From Smittium culicis (lineage: Eukaryota > Kickxellomycota > Harpellomycetes > Harpellales > Legeriomycetaceae): a stretch of 11,024 bases of DNA. The stretch covers positions 1 through 11,024 of the forward strand of contig LSSN01005735.1 of assembly GCA_001970855.1 (NCBI GenBank), in the 5' to 3' direction. The position numbers and the translations under genes were made by a program. Of this stretch, positions 1 to 8,256 are shown one piece after another. Positions within the stretch are counted from its first letter, which is position 1. Each line of letters begins with the position of its first letter. A model generated the notes under the pieces. It made no database searches, had not been told where the DNA came from, and saw nothing but the letters and a program-made list of their open reading frames with translations.

Positions 1-746
1 TGAAAATGGGTTTATCTCTATGATTCTTATAATTATATCTTATATTGGCTGAGTTATTAAATAAGGCTAAACTTTGAGTTTTAATTATCTCTCGCTAAGA
101 ATCGACCAACAAATTCTTATTATTATACTTCAGAGAGAATATTTATTAAGCGATCCATCTTTTTGAAAAAAACTAAACCTAAAATTACATACCAATAAAA
201 ATAAGAGAAATATAATGAATTATGAAAAATTTTAATTTTACAAGTTGCAAAATACACGACCGTGTTACCTTCATCATTTCTTTCGCAAAGGCTCACTAAC
301 CGAATAAAAATTTTAATATAAATTTTTATTATAAAGGTTATAAAAAATTTTTTATCGCAAAAAATAGTAATTATGAACCAAGAAACCAGTTATCGGAAAT
401 TAATAACCACATCCAAACCAAGTTCTTGAAGTTTATAAATAAAGAACTCTTGCGTGAAAACGGTACAAATCGGAGCATGAAGGCCTCTACATCACTATAA
501 GGGTACCATCGACTGACCAGAATATCTACTCAGGTCTCAGAAAAATACTTCAATATATTGAAGAGAAACTCAAGATTTCAATAAAATCATGCCCTAAAAA
601 AAGTTCTAGGAAATATATTTAATCGTATCTGAATTTTTTGACTTCCAGTGTGGTGACAAAAAACGATTCCGTACTCAATAGAACTTAATTTTATAAGCTC
701 AGTCATACAGGCCAATAGATCAAAAATTCACCAATTGTTGTATAGA
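1..746. other. No recognisable gene (left edge)
   Basis: A+T-rich sequence without a sustained reading frame on either strand. The part from about 350 is less A+T-rich than the part before it. Short open stretches exist, for example 20-40 codons, but their stop density is about what this base composition gives by chance. I see no repeat shared with the LTRs further right. Confidence 0.6.
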
Positions 747-991
747 ACCTTGTTATAATCATTGCGGATGATAATTAAATCTTGTTTTTCAAAACTATAA
801 GAGTTGTGGTATTCGGAATTTCCGTAACTGAAACATGCATCGGTGTCATTGGTAGCAGTATTTTAACTACCCCATTGTTTTAATATCCCACCCCGCATCA
901 ATTATGTAAAACACGTTGTTTCGATTTAAATATTAATGTCTTAGGTGTAATGGAAATTATTCAAATCGCCATACTGAATAAATTTGGAACC
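747..991 (+). pseudogene. Weak reverse-transcriptase-like fragment (unassigned)
   Basis: One plus-strand frame begins with a hydrophobic run into Ala-Asp-Asp (codons GCG GAT GAT at 764-772), read as VIIIADDN. It then runs to 991 with stops only at 776-778 and 881-883. A hydrophobic stretch followed by ADD is the usual shape of the catalytic motif C in non-LTR (LINE) reverse transcriptases. No second RT motif was found upstream, and the frame is only about 80 codons, so this may be coincidence. It is on the opposite strand to the two pol remnants in the window. Confidence 0.12.
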
Positions 992-1066
992 TAATCGTTA
1001 GTAAAAGAAAACTAAATTATAGTACAGCCATAAAAGATATAAAAGTAATAAGATAAAAATAATTAC

Positions 1067-1075
1067 TATAAAAGG
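1067..1075 (+). promoter_or_regulatory. TATA-like box
   Basis: TATAAAAGG, followed about 30 bases later by a purine run (GAAAAGGGGGAGG). The arrangement, including a GTTAGTAA about 70 bases upstream (near 997), loosely resembles the solo LTR at 8526-8655. It could be a decayed second copy or simply chance in A-rich DNA. No transcript or gene downstream supports it. Confidence 0.15.
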
Positions 1076-1221
1076 TGCGCTCTTGGACTGTTAGAAAAGG
1101 GGGAGGAAAAAAATATAAAATTCTTCCAACATAAGAAACTTTTTTTAAGGCAAAAAAACTTACAAATACCCAGCAAAACGATTATTCTAATTGCTTTATT
1201 TCACTAAAAAAAAAAAAATTA

Positions 1222-1247
1222 CCGTCCTTATTCTCAAATAAGGACTG
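1222..1247. repeat. Short hairpin (9-bp perfect stem, 4-nt loop)
   Basis: GTCCTTATT at 1224-1232 and its exact reverse complement AATAAGGAC at 1237-1245 flank a CTCA loop, with one further C-G pair outside a mismatch. It follows A13. The structure is similar to a transcription-terminator hairpin in shape only. In a eukaryotic repeat region no function can be assigned. Confidence 0.5.
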
Positions 1248-1599
1248 GCAAACAAAAATACCAAAAAACATAAAATATAAAGAAGTCCCCAAAAAAAAAC
1301 AAACAATTTATTTACTATTTTTATAATTTCCCTCTATTTAATTTCACAATTTTATTAACTTATCAATAAAAATACTAAAGAAAGAAAAAAAAAACAACCA
1401 AATTAAGCAGCAAATATTTTTGTCAGTATATAAAACCTCTAAAAGGTGTTTGAAGTGCCTATCAAACCAAACAAACCTATAAAATACAATTCCAATTAAC
1501 TGGTGCATAAAGAGTCGTTGGAAAACCTTATTTTTAATAAGAAAAAAGAGAAAAAGCATTAAGTGCGGCTCTTTCATAAGAGTCAGCAGGATGAAGTCC

Positions 1600-1870
1600 A
1601 TAAAAATTTGTACAACAGAAAAGCTGCTACAGCGAAGGCTGTTTAATCATAAAAAACCATCAATGGTTGAATAATACCACCGACTATTAGTGAAATTATT
1701 TTGAAAACGATTGCGCTAGAATACCTCAAAATATACCCAGAGCATTCCATTATCATATAAATTTGGAGCTATATTTAAGAGTATCAAGATTCAAGCTGAA
1801 AAAAACCGGTGATGTTGTAAATAATGTCTAGGAGGTTCATAAATCAACTAATTGATCCCAAAATAGCATT
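1600..1870 (-). pseudogene. Decayed Ty1/copia RNase H and RT-RH connection
   Basis: Minus-strand frame with motifs in the order expected after a copia reverse transcriptase. An LGSIS segment at 1847-1861, followed by LLDIIY, matches the family's 'GSLMY...TRPDI' block. SGYILRYSSAIV begins at 1741 and resembles the RNase H 'TSGYiF...aISW' block. A later segment, TAFAVAA at 1622-1642, falls where the family has 'EAEYxAxxxA'. At least five in-frame stops and some missing residues (four fewer than usual between Gln and TAFAVAA) show that it is dead. RNase H would degrade the RNA strand during reverse transcription. It is offset by one frame from the RT remnant at 2118-2714, which implies an indel between them. 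The assignment rests on motif order, not on a database match. Confidence 0.5.
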
Positions 1871-2714
1871 AGATAAACCCTTTATCAGAAAAAAAAGACC
1901 ATAAATCATCCTTTCTCACACCCAAGCGAGAAATAGAGAAAATTCAATAATTGGATACAGTCTTTTTCGGTCAGCTTTTAAAGATAAAATAGAATAATCA
2001 AGTAAACCGTCAGGTCCTCGATTTCTCGAAGCCAAACTAAATGATGAGGAGAGAAATATCAATAAGTAAACTTTGAATTCCAAAATTCGCATGATCCACT
2101 GAAAGGATTGAATCTCATCTTTGGATCTCGAGGATTCGCTTATGCACATTGTGGTATACAAGAAGTACGGCTGTATCTGAGCTTCCAGTTTTAATACCGG
2201 TTATTTCAGCTCTGCTTCCATCTATTCGAGCATCACTAAAACCTTTGGTGTTCAATAAAATTTTTTTCCGAGAATTATAGTTGGCTAGATATAAAGGGAT
2301 TTGAATCTAAGATTAAATAGAAAATCTAATGATATTTTAGGTGACCATCAAACAGCCCGAAAAAATATATAGTTAATATAATCATATGTCTCGTGAAAAA
2401 AATCCAGTTTCATCTCCGAAAAGATATTAGTCTAGCTATCAAATCCAATTTCCAATCTCGGTATTGTGATACGCGCCCGAGAAAATTTGCTCAAACTTTA
2501 GCCGGATAATAACTTAGTATAATACGAGAGATATGTAAAAACTTAAAGTTAGACTGTCATTGATACGACAGCGAGTTTCATTCGGTAGATACAATAGATA
2601 TATTTCTATGGAACTTATACCCCATCGAATCTTCGATTCAAAAAACAGAGATCTGTTAATATCGAATATAAAAAATTTAATAGTTTTTTTGATGAAGATT
2701 GAAATCCGGAGAAT
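1871..2714 (-). pseudogene. Decayed Ty1/copia reverse transcriptase
   Basis: A single minus-strand frame carries stop-free blocks of 66 codons (2517-2714) and 63 codons (2118-2306) with about ten stops elsewhere. Copia RT landmarks occur in order. FEQIFSG matches the 'ETFAPV' block. NWI, two stops and LD (Asp at 2430-2432), followed by YLFGDE (2409-2426), match 'W.i.QlDV..AFL.G.l.E', which holds the first catalytic Asp. PLYL at 2286-2297 matches 'LYGLKQ.PR'. KGFSDARIDGS matches 'GF..s..D.s'. VLLVYHN (Asn and His codons at 2148-2153) sits exactly where YVDD belongs. After it, FGIQSLLIDISLLI and a stop parallel 'F.ikDLG....LGi'. The catalytic YxDD pair is lost. An open frame of 81 codons at 1916-2161 overlaps in another phase and is probably a shadow. 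The upstream end is cut by the gypsy LTR at 2796. Confidence 0.65.
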
Positions 2715-2795
2715 TTATCTCAATAAGAAAGAAATTTTACACGGCTTTAAAAGAAGATATCAAATTTATGATTTAATATGTAACTAATAATTCCA

Positions 2796-3161
2796 TGTTT
2801 TAAAAAAAAGTTTTTTTTCTTATCCTTTTAATAAAATAACAAAAGCTGATGTTTATAAATAAAGTATGATAAAAAAAAAATTGAACAAAAAATATCTAAC
2901 ATAGATCAAAAACGCTTTAATCTACTATAATTAATTAGCACAAAAATAGTAAATAAATAAAGATTTTAAATTTAAAATAAAAATAAAAATAGAATAAAAT
3001 GATATATTATACGTAAATTTTATTATAGGATTTATACAAATCACCCTGAATTAGTAAAAAATAGTCTTTATATCAATAATACCCAGAATTAATAAATAGC
3101 AAGCTGTAAGCTCTGGATATAAAATATTTAATTAGACTAAAATTCTAGAGCAAATTATCCA
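2796..3161 (-). repeat. 3' LTR of the Ty3/gypsy element (left copy)
   Basis: Diverged direct copy of 9565-9860. Shared blocks include AATAACAAAAG (2835-2845 and 9576-9586), an identical 17-mer (2961-2977 and 9701-9717), and the ACCCTGAATTA/ACCCAGAATTAATAA segment. The minus-strand end is TTAAAACA in both copies, giving the usual CA terminus. The other end, TGGATAATTT, gives a TG here but CA in the partner, so that boundary is tentative. This copy carries about 70 extra bases, including a tandem-like duplication: 3043-3064 resembles 3081-3099. It flanks the pol remnant on the expected side. No purine-rich primer tract is visible next to it. Confidence 0.65.
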
Positions 3162-3496
3162 TTGAATTTTAAACTATCTAAAAACTTATAAATACTGTTG
3201 TATCCTTCAAGCTATTTAAATCGTAACTTTATTGATTTTTAAAAACAACTAAAAAGATATATGTTTATAACTAATAAAATATAGTTCTTTAAATACTTTT
3301 TTATAATAAGTTAAAGTTGTTAAATATCTTAGAAATATATAATGTCAAAGACATGTTAAATAGTATTTGTTAATACTCAAATGTTTGTGTATAAGTATTA
3401 GTTAATACTTAACTAATACATAAGCTGCAGTAAATATTACTGTACGTTCTTATGTAAATAATATTGTAAATATACAACAAATACAACAACTAAGCC
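3162..3496. other. Gypsy 3' untranslated stretch
   Basis: A+T-rich sequence between the end of the integrase remnant and the left LTR. I find no reading frame and no clear polypurine tract. It contains the palindrome at 3395-3419 and a cluster of TTAATACT-like words. Confidence 0.5.
3395..3419. repeat. Perfect 11-bp inverted repeat with 3-nt loop
   Basis: GTATTAGTTAA, then TAC, then its exact reverse complement TTAACTAATAC. A second small inverted repeat, AGTATT/AATACT, lies just to the left at 3362-3377 and shares the same word. The cluster sits between the integrase end and the left LTR. It could be a decayed insertion footprint, the overlapping ends of a lost short LTR, or the true outer part of the LTR. 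I cannot choose between these. Confidence 0.7.
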
Positions 3497-4480
3497 AAGG
3501 TCGATTCTGAGCTATATTTAAATCTTACGATTCTAAAAGTGTGGTGTGTATTTAATCTTACTATTTCGTCTGCGACTTCGTAAATATTATGCTTAAACTT
3601 GAAAATGGCTTTAAAGAGCCCAGAATATCGTGATTTTTGTTTACTTATAATTCACATTTTTCTAAAGATAGTATTTAAAACCATAAATAACCTCAATATA
3701 CCGAAATTAGGTACATAGCTGGAATAGGTTTGTTTCCGGTACAATTATGATCTATTATTTTCTATTTTTCCAATCTGTTACTCTCTATTTTTAATTCAAC
3801 TCAGTGTCATCATAGCTTATTGGCAACTTTGGGCTCCTTCCGTAAAAAAAAGAATAGGGGGGATGATCAGTGCTCTCGCTCTTCCCAGAACTAATCCCAT
3901 AGAAAAATTTAGGAATAAATCTGTCCAATAAATCATTATTTTCACCAACAGGTTTAGAAAGCGAATAAATTATATTGAATACATTCTTTCAGCCCTTCCT
4001 AATCACTACGGCTGGTAAGAAATATTTAATTTCTATTTTATACTCATCTTATGGTATACTTCACGCAAATATCCTTAGTTAAAACACCTGCCGTTTTCCA
4101 ATATGATCGAATTTAGAAATCCATATTGAAACATAATCTCATTTGAAATTTCAATTACTGCTTTTGCAGTTTTTTCGGTAGTTTACTATACATGAATATA
4201 ACCATATATGTGCTCTATAGCAACAAAAATATATAGTTTTCTGTACTCAAATTCAGGTAGTGGACCCAAAAAAATCGATGGATCATTAATTGAAAATATT
4301 TTCTATTACGGATTTACCATTGAGCATATAACTTGGACATCTTAATTGTAATTTTTTATACTTATAACTAGAATACATGATTTATTATCCTTCAAGATAA
4401 TCCAGGTCTCCAATATGTTGTGAAAGTAGTGTCAAAAATAGATTTTTTGTACAAAATTCCCCATTTCATCGTGAAATTTA
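3497..4480 (-). pseudogene. Ty3/gypsy integrase (decayed)
   Basis: Integrase inserts the retrotransposon cDNA into the genome. The minus-strand frame shows HDEMGN (around 4473-4456), the remains of the 'HD..GH' zinc-binding start with the second His changed to Asn. GPLPE is at 4252-4266, followed by YIFVAIEHIYGYIH. TEKTAKAVIE leads to SIILENGRCF, where the family's catalytic Asp (DnG) is Glu at 4096-4098. GRAERM keeps the catalytic Glu at 3988-3990. The first catalytic Asp, normally just before 'F.GPLP', is lost, apparently by slippage in a T7 run, which changes the local frame. Gln codons of 'YHPQ.NG' have become stops (TAG TGA near 4000). The last readable part, ending at TLA and a stop near 3497, is a C-terminal region with weak similarity. 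It follows RNase H, the Ty3/gypsy order. Confidence 0.9.
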
Positions 4481-4561
4481 CTATTAATAACTTTTTACTT
4501 AGCGTAAGTCATTATCACTTCTTTAGAAACATTTTTCATACTCTTATCATTATACCATTAA

Positions 4562-5217
4562 TTAAAACATAATTTTGGATCCTGATTGCACTATATTATT
4601 TCTAAAGAATTTGATATCGCCTTTATTTAAGCTTTCAAAATTCCCTGATAGAATTGAATCTATACTTTCATCGTTATCAAACGAATTCGTGTTAAAATTA
4701 TTAGTATTTATCGCTTTACATATAGATCTGGAAAAGTAATCCGATATGCAATTTTTTTTTCTACTCCAGTGTTTAATATCAAAATTATATTCTGATATCA
4801 TTTTAAGCTATCTTTAAATCCAGTCTGATATATTTTTCGGCTTATAAAGAGCTTCAATTTCTTTTTTTTCTGTGTAAACTAATAAGTTATTTCCGTGTAA
4901 CACCTGCAGTGTTTTATAGTTCTTAATACCGCCAGATCTTCTCTCTCACGGGCAGTGTAATTATTTTCAGTATAATATAGTTTAAGAGAATAGTTTCTGA
5001 CTGTTTTAAAAATACCATCATCATTCATATGTTCTAAAACTAGTCCCAGAGCATATGATGATGCGTCTGTAGAGATGAAAAGTATTTTATTCCAACTACG
5101 TTGGAACATAATTGGCGCCGATTTTGATGTTTTTAATACATGATTAAAGACTTTCTGGAAGTCATTGTTCCATTTTAAAACAGTTTTAAGTTTAACCAGA
5201 GCTTGAATTTGAGCCAT
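4562..5217 (-). pseudogene. Ty3/gypsy RNase H (decayed)
   Basis: The clearest protein in the window. A 112-codon open frame (4879-5217) reads into STDASSYALGLVLEHMNDDG, with the catalytic Asp at 5065-5067 kept, then NYSLKL, ENNYTARERE (catalytic Glu kept) and HCRCY. This is the standard Ty3/gypsy RNase H series. A frameshift at about 4893-4902 moves reading to GNNLLVYTEKK, where the family has 'VYTDH': the third catalytic Asp is Glu (4868-4870). A third block (79 codons, 4562-4801) begins ISEYNFDIKHWSRKKN and DYFSRS, matching the end of RNase H, 'lseynf.I.yrpGk.N..aDalSR', followed by a polar Asn/Ser/Asp-rich tether to integrase. RNase H would remove the RNA template. The ATG starts of these open frames are internal and carry no meaning. 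Confidence 0.93.
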
Positions 5218-5950
5218 AAACCCCCAAAAATGCAGGGAAAATCTTATAAAATAACTAGCTACTCCTATAAAAGATCGGTACTGGCTGAAATTTCTAGGCT
5301 TTAGCCTTTCTTTTAATGCTGAAATTTTATCAGGTTTAGGTCTAATACTATATATATATAATAAACCCTAGATATATAATAGTGCTATCCCCAAAATAGA
5401 ATTTTGATTTTTTTAAATTTTCTTCGTTATTATCAAAGCATCTAATTCGAATTTTATATGATGCAAATTTTTTTTGGAAATTTTCGGAATGAATGGAAAA
5501 ATCATAGAGGTAAATAGTTATAAAATAATTAATGAAAGCTTCTGAATATTTTCTAACGACCTAATAAAACGCCACGATGCCCCGGGTAAAACAAAATGTA
5601 TTCAAATAAATTCATAGTCTTTGGTGGGTGCAATTAATGCTTTATACTTTCTATATTTATTATCGACTCGGGGTTTCCGGCATCTAATCATTAAATAAAG
5701 AGTGGTAAAATAGCCTTTTTTTTAATTCGAGTCTTAGCACTCAATATCTCGGCTTAGAGGGAATCTGTACACAGTTTTTGTTGAATTTTTTCCCTGATAA
5801 TCCACATGGAAGCATGTCTTTCGTCAGTTTTTTGGAGTAATATGGTATGCTAAATCCAAGATGATTTAGACTTTTGTATGATCTCCTTATACAACATTTA
5901 CTTAATTTAAGTAGCAATTTTTTTCTTACCGGATGAAGATTGCCGGAGAA
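5218..5950 (-). pseudogene. Ty3/gypsy reverse transcriptase (decayed)
   Basis: Motifs occur in canonical order across three frames. CFHVDYQGKN corresponds to 'r.cVDYR.LN', followed by YRFPL. GYFTTLYLMI is motif A, 'FtklDl', with the catalytic Asp replaced by Tyr (5695-5697). DYEFI, a stop and IHFVLPGASWRFI correspond to 'yEf..mPFGL.NAP..fQr'. FITIYLYDFSIHS is motif C, YLDD with the first Asp replaced by Tyr (5504-5506; motif at 5501-5512). NNEENLKKSKFYFG and IIYLGFII match 'L.l...KC.F....v.yLG..is'. IRPKPDKISALKERLKPRNF and YRSFIGVASYFIRF are the thumb, joining directly to RNase H. One frameshift falls in the (TA)6 tract at 5349-5360. The enzyme would copy element RNA into DNA; this copy cannot. 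Confidence 0.92.
5349..5360. repeat. (TA)6 microsatellite inside RT
   Basis: Six TA units lie exactly between two RT segments that are each readable but in different frames: YLGFII on one side and IRPKPDK on the other. The repeat is therefore a likely site of the slippage that shifted the frame. Confidence 0.8.
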
Positions 5951-6073
5951 TCACAGAAAAGAATGATAAGACGACACTTTTAACATTAATTTGGAATACG
6001 TCACTTCTTTTATTTGATTTAGGACGTAAAAATCAGTTGCAAAGGCGGGTTCATAATTTTCAAAAAAACTCAT
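5951..6073 (-). pseudogene. Small pol fragment just upstream of RT
   Basis: A 40-codon frame from an ATG, reading MSFFENYEPAFATDFYVLNQ and ending in SSYHSFL before TGA. It lies directly ahead of the RT remnant on the same strand, in the position of the protease-RT linker. I do not recognise a domain. After the stop the same phase continues into LHPVRKK and, with more stops, KEIIQKSKSSWI and TILLQKTDER, which resemble the start of Ty3/gypsy RT ('kelL.kGwIr.S.sp....lV.Kkdg'). So it is probably decayed pol, not an independent gene. Confidence 0.5.
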
Positions 6074-6120
6074 TAAGCTTTTTGTGGTCGGAACGACTAA
6101 TAAATCCAATCAATAATAGA

Positions 6121-6511
6121 AGCGGAAGCTTTTAAATGTTTTTTCATTCTTTTACAAACATTTAAGATGGTAAATTATTTTATTTAATTTATCGTATTAT
6201 CTTTATATATAAAGCTTACTTATTAAAGCTGATTTTGTCAAACAAAAGAAACATATAAAAAGAAAAAATTTTTTCTATAAGCGAAATTTCCAGAAAGAAA
6301 ATGGTTCATTTCACTTTTTTTTTCTCAACATTTTTAAAAACTAAATTCCTGATTATATTTTGTCGCTTTAGTTTATTTTTTTATATTAATTAGTATAGAA
6401 TTAAAAATCTAGCACATTTATTTTATTTATTTAACGTACTATTACCTAACTTAGTACCGATTAAAATCAACAGAGTCCAAAAAGAAAACCCAATAAAATT
6501 ATAAAACTTTA
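6121..6511. other. A+T-rich gap within pol
   Basis: No reading frame on either strand, with many A and T runs and a TATATATAA. It lies between the acidic spacer and the RT start. It may be an insertion or simply the most decayed part of the linker. I see no terminal repeats that would mark a separate element. Confidence 0.5.
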
Positions 6512-6694
6512 ATAAAATAAATTTAAATAAGCGAGTAATATTCGATTAAACTCTCTTAATTCAATTTCCTCAAGATCAGGGCTCACGTTTATTGAATCTG
6601 GTTTATCAGAATGTTCATTTATATCGGGAATTTCCTCTTCTGAAAATTCCGCATTGACGCTAGAAAAATGTAAAGGCACCGCTTCCTCATTACT
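6512..6694 (-). pseudogene. Acidic spacer between protease and RT
   Basis: A 61-codon stop-free frame without a useful ATG, reading SNEEAVPLHFSSV, then EFSEEEIPDINEHSDKPDS and PDLEEIELREFNRILLAYL. It is strongly acidic and better conserved as an open frame than its surroundings. The frame continues upstream through a single TAA at 6695-6697 into MYSESE. No catalytic domain is visible. Its place on the pol strand between protease and RT suggests a linker. Its openness compared with the surrounding sequence is a little surprising. Confidence 0.5.
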
Positions 6695-6913
6695 TTATTC
6701 ACTCTCAGAATACATATTCTGTAAATATATAAGATTTTTCTTACTAAACTATAGGCAAAACTTTCTTGGGCTATAAGTGAATGTAAAAGATTTGCTTTTG
6801 TAGCTTATTTTAGCTGCTAAGCTTTGAAAAACATCTAAGACGTTTGGTATAGGGACTAAAAAATTTGACAAAATAACAAATGTTATTTTCACATATTTCC
6901 ACTAAAATTCTTA

Positions 6914-7084
6914 TGCGACGCTTACTGATTTGACGACTGAGAATTTATTTCCGATGACAGATTTTATAAATATAGGTTCTGGTAATTTTATTGGAGTTAA
7001 TTCAATATTTTTTGATAGTTCTGTGCTAATTATTGAATGTGCAGAGCCTGGATAATAAAAAACGGAAGCTCGACCTCGCTCACT
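6914..7084 (-). pseudogene. Retroviral-type aspartic protease (decayed)
   Basis: A 57-codon stop-free frame: FYYPGSAHSIISTELSKN, then KLPEPIFIKSVIGNKF and SVVKSVSVA. This matches the Ty3/gypsy protease layout 'aLiDSGa...fI...la....l...pl..p..v....G', which cleaves the Gag-Pol polyprotein. The catalytic Asp of the D-(S/T/P)-G triad is Tyr (codon at 7052-7054; Tyr-Pro-Gly at 7046-7054), so the enzyme would be inactive. It lies between gag and RT on the same strand, as expected. The segment is short and the call depends on position together with the PGSA...IIS pattern. Confidence 0.7.
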
Positions 7085-7087
7085 TTA

Positions 7088-7438
7088 GTCATTATGTATG
7101 AAAAAGGCTCGAAGGTCTATTTAACATAATTTTCGATAAGTAGAATCAGCTTTCAATTTTTTTTAGCTAGGATCTACAGTTTCTTAATTAATCTTTTCAC
7201 TACATGGCTGAGTTTTTAAGACTTCCTTATTACTTATAGGAGCAGTCAGGCCAAAATTCGCTGCGCTTCATTATATTTAGGCCCTGAAAGCACCAAATTA
7301 TGTTTAAAATGTGGTTTACTAGTATATTTCCGTTTATCATAGAACTTTTTTGAGAGTAAATTTTAACAAACCTACATATTTTTTTGACTATTCGAGAGTA
7401 ATTTTCAGAAAGTTGAAAGTGTTTTTTGGAGATAAAGA
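7088..7438. other. Gag-protease linker, heavily decayed
   Basis: Minus-strand frames are short. One block reads KPHFKHNLVLSGPKYNEAQ, then (next phase) FGLTAPISNKEVLKTQPCSEKIN. A CCHC zinc knuckle would be expected here after gag. I cannot find one with its cysteines in place, although the stretch around KPHFKH could be what is left of it. Confidence 0.4.
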
Positions 7439-8256
7439 TTATTGATAGTTGGATGCAAGTTCACGATGTTCTTTAATAAGGCTATCGATTCTTATTTTCT
7501 TATTAGTCCAATCAAACGCTTGTATTATTCCCTGACTGGAATCTTCTGTAAAAGAGACTAATTTTCTATCACTGTTTATTTCGTCGTCACCAGAATTACA
7601 TTCTAAATCTCCGCTGCTTGATATACGCTTGCCTTCTTCAAGGATAGCCAAAATATCTTTCTTGTAAGTATCAGATTTTTTATCTGCGTTCAGAAATCTG
7701 GAAGTCATATATCCTTTTAGATATATTTGAATCGGGTAACTGTTGAGTATTCACGTTTTTCTTGTCCAAATTTGTCTAATAAAGTTAAAATTTTCATATT
7801 TGTTGTTAAATAAAACAAATGTTTCTTGACTAGGTCCAGTTTATTCGGATCTTTGGTAAGTGCCTCGCTATTTTCTTTTGATGAGCCACATAACACATTC
7901 CCTTTGATCATTCATAGTTTCACCGCTTTAGACACTGTATTATCCAATTTGAAGAAGTCTCCGCTTTTCTTAATATTCCTCCATAATGCTTGATCTATAC
8001 GACCTAAGCAGTCAAGATAAGTACTATTAACACAAGACCAAGTAAAAATTTTAACAGTTATAATCGAAAAATAATATTTAAATCTTTCATTAAAAGTTTG
8101 AAGAAACTCTGCACCTTTTTTATGCATTTTATTCGATATTATTATGTCTCATATTTTTTATCTTATCTACTGAGCGAATGCATTTTCGATCTCCCTAAGC
8201 CAATCATATATGGATCATCCTTTTTTAATTGTTTGGCTCTCAGTATTGGCTTTCAA
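7439..8256 (-). pseudogene. Ty3/gypsy gag (decayed)
   Basis: Gag forms the virus-like particle around element RNA. The frame opens at about 8256 with KANTESQTIKKG; after a TGA it carries YDWLREIENAFAQ (8170-8208), typical of the capsid start 'y..WL.eiE.aF..d' in fungal gypsy gags. After further stops, GAEFLQTFNERFKYYF fits the 'F...F...f' capsid helices, and FFKLDNTVSKAV the 'c..lDn..r' block. Open blocks are 7912-8127, 7717-7911 (same frame, separated by one TGA) and 7439-7708 (other frame). The last block is polar and charged, rich in Lys, Asp, Ser and Glu, as in a gag C-terminal tail. There is no defined start codon. Identity rests on motif fit plus position upstream of protease. Confidence 0.68.

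Larger units (their letters stand above)
995..1560. other. A-rich stretch without a recognised gene
   Basis: Strongly A-rich on the plus strand, with A13 at 1206-1218 and several other A7-A9 runs. It lies downstream (in the minus direction) of the copia RNase H remnant, where that element's 3' LTR would be expected, but I cannot find LTR ends. An 85-codon minus-strand open frame at 1344-1601 is very rich in Phe, Leu and Ile, as expected from reading A-rich DNA on the opposite strand. I do not call it a gene, though a decayed tail of RNase H cannot be excluded. Confidence 0.5.

Noticed and set aside
1222..1247. Bacterial-type terminator
   Set aside because: The stem lies after, not before, the homopolymer run, and all identifiable content is eukaryotic retrotransposon.
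1344..1601. 85-codon minus-strand open frame
   Set aside because: Phe/Leu/Ile-rich translation of the complement of A-rich DNA; no motif. At most a decayed tail of the copia RNase H next to it.
1916..2161. 81-codon minus-strand open frame
   Set aside because: The copia RT motifs run in a different phase across the same bases, with the family's motif order, so this frame is most likely a shadow.
2118..2306. Reading DGSRAEITGIKTG as the copia protease/gag-pre-integrase 'aDGs...I.GiGt' block
   Set aside because: The neighbours PLYL (before), VLLVY (after) and FGIQSLL fit reverse transcriptase in order and spacing much better, and RNase H follows.
2560..2787. 75-codon plus-strand open frame
   Set aside because: A 66-codon minus-strand block covers the same bases in the same phase as the copia RT motifs further down; the plus frame matches nothing.
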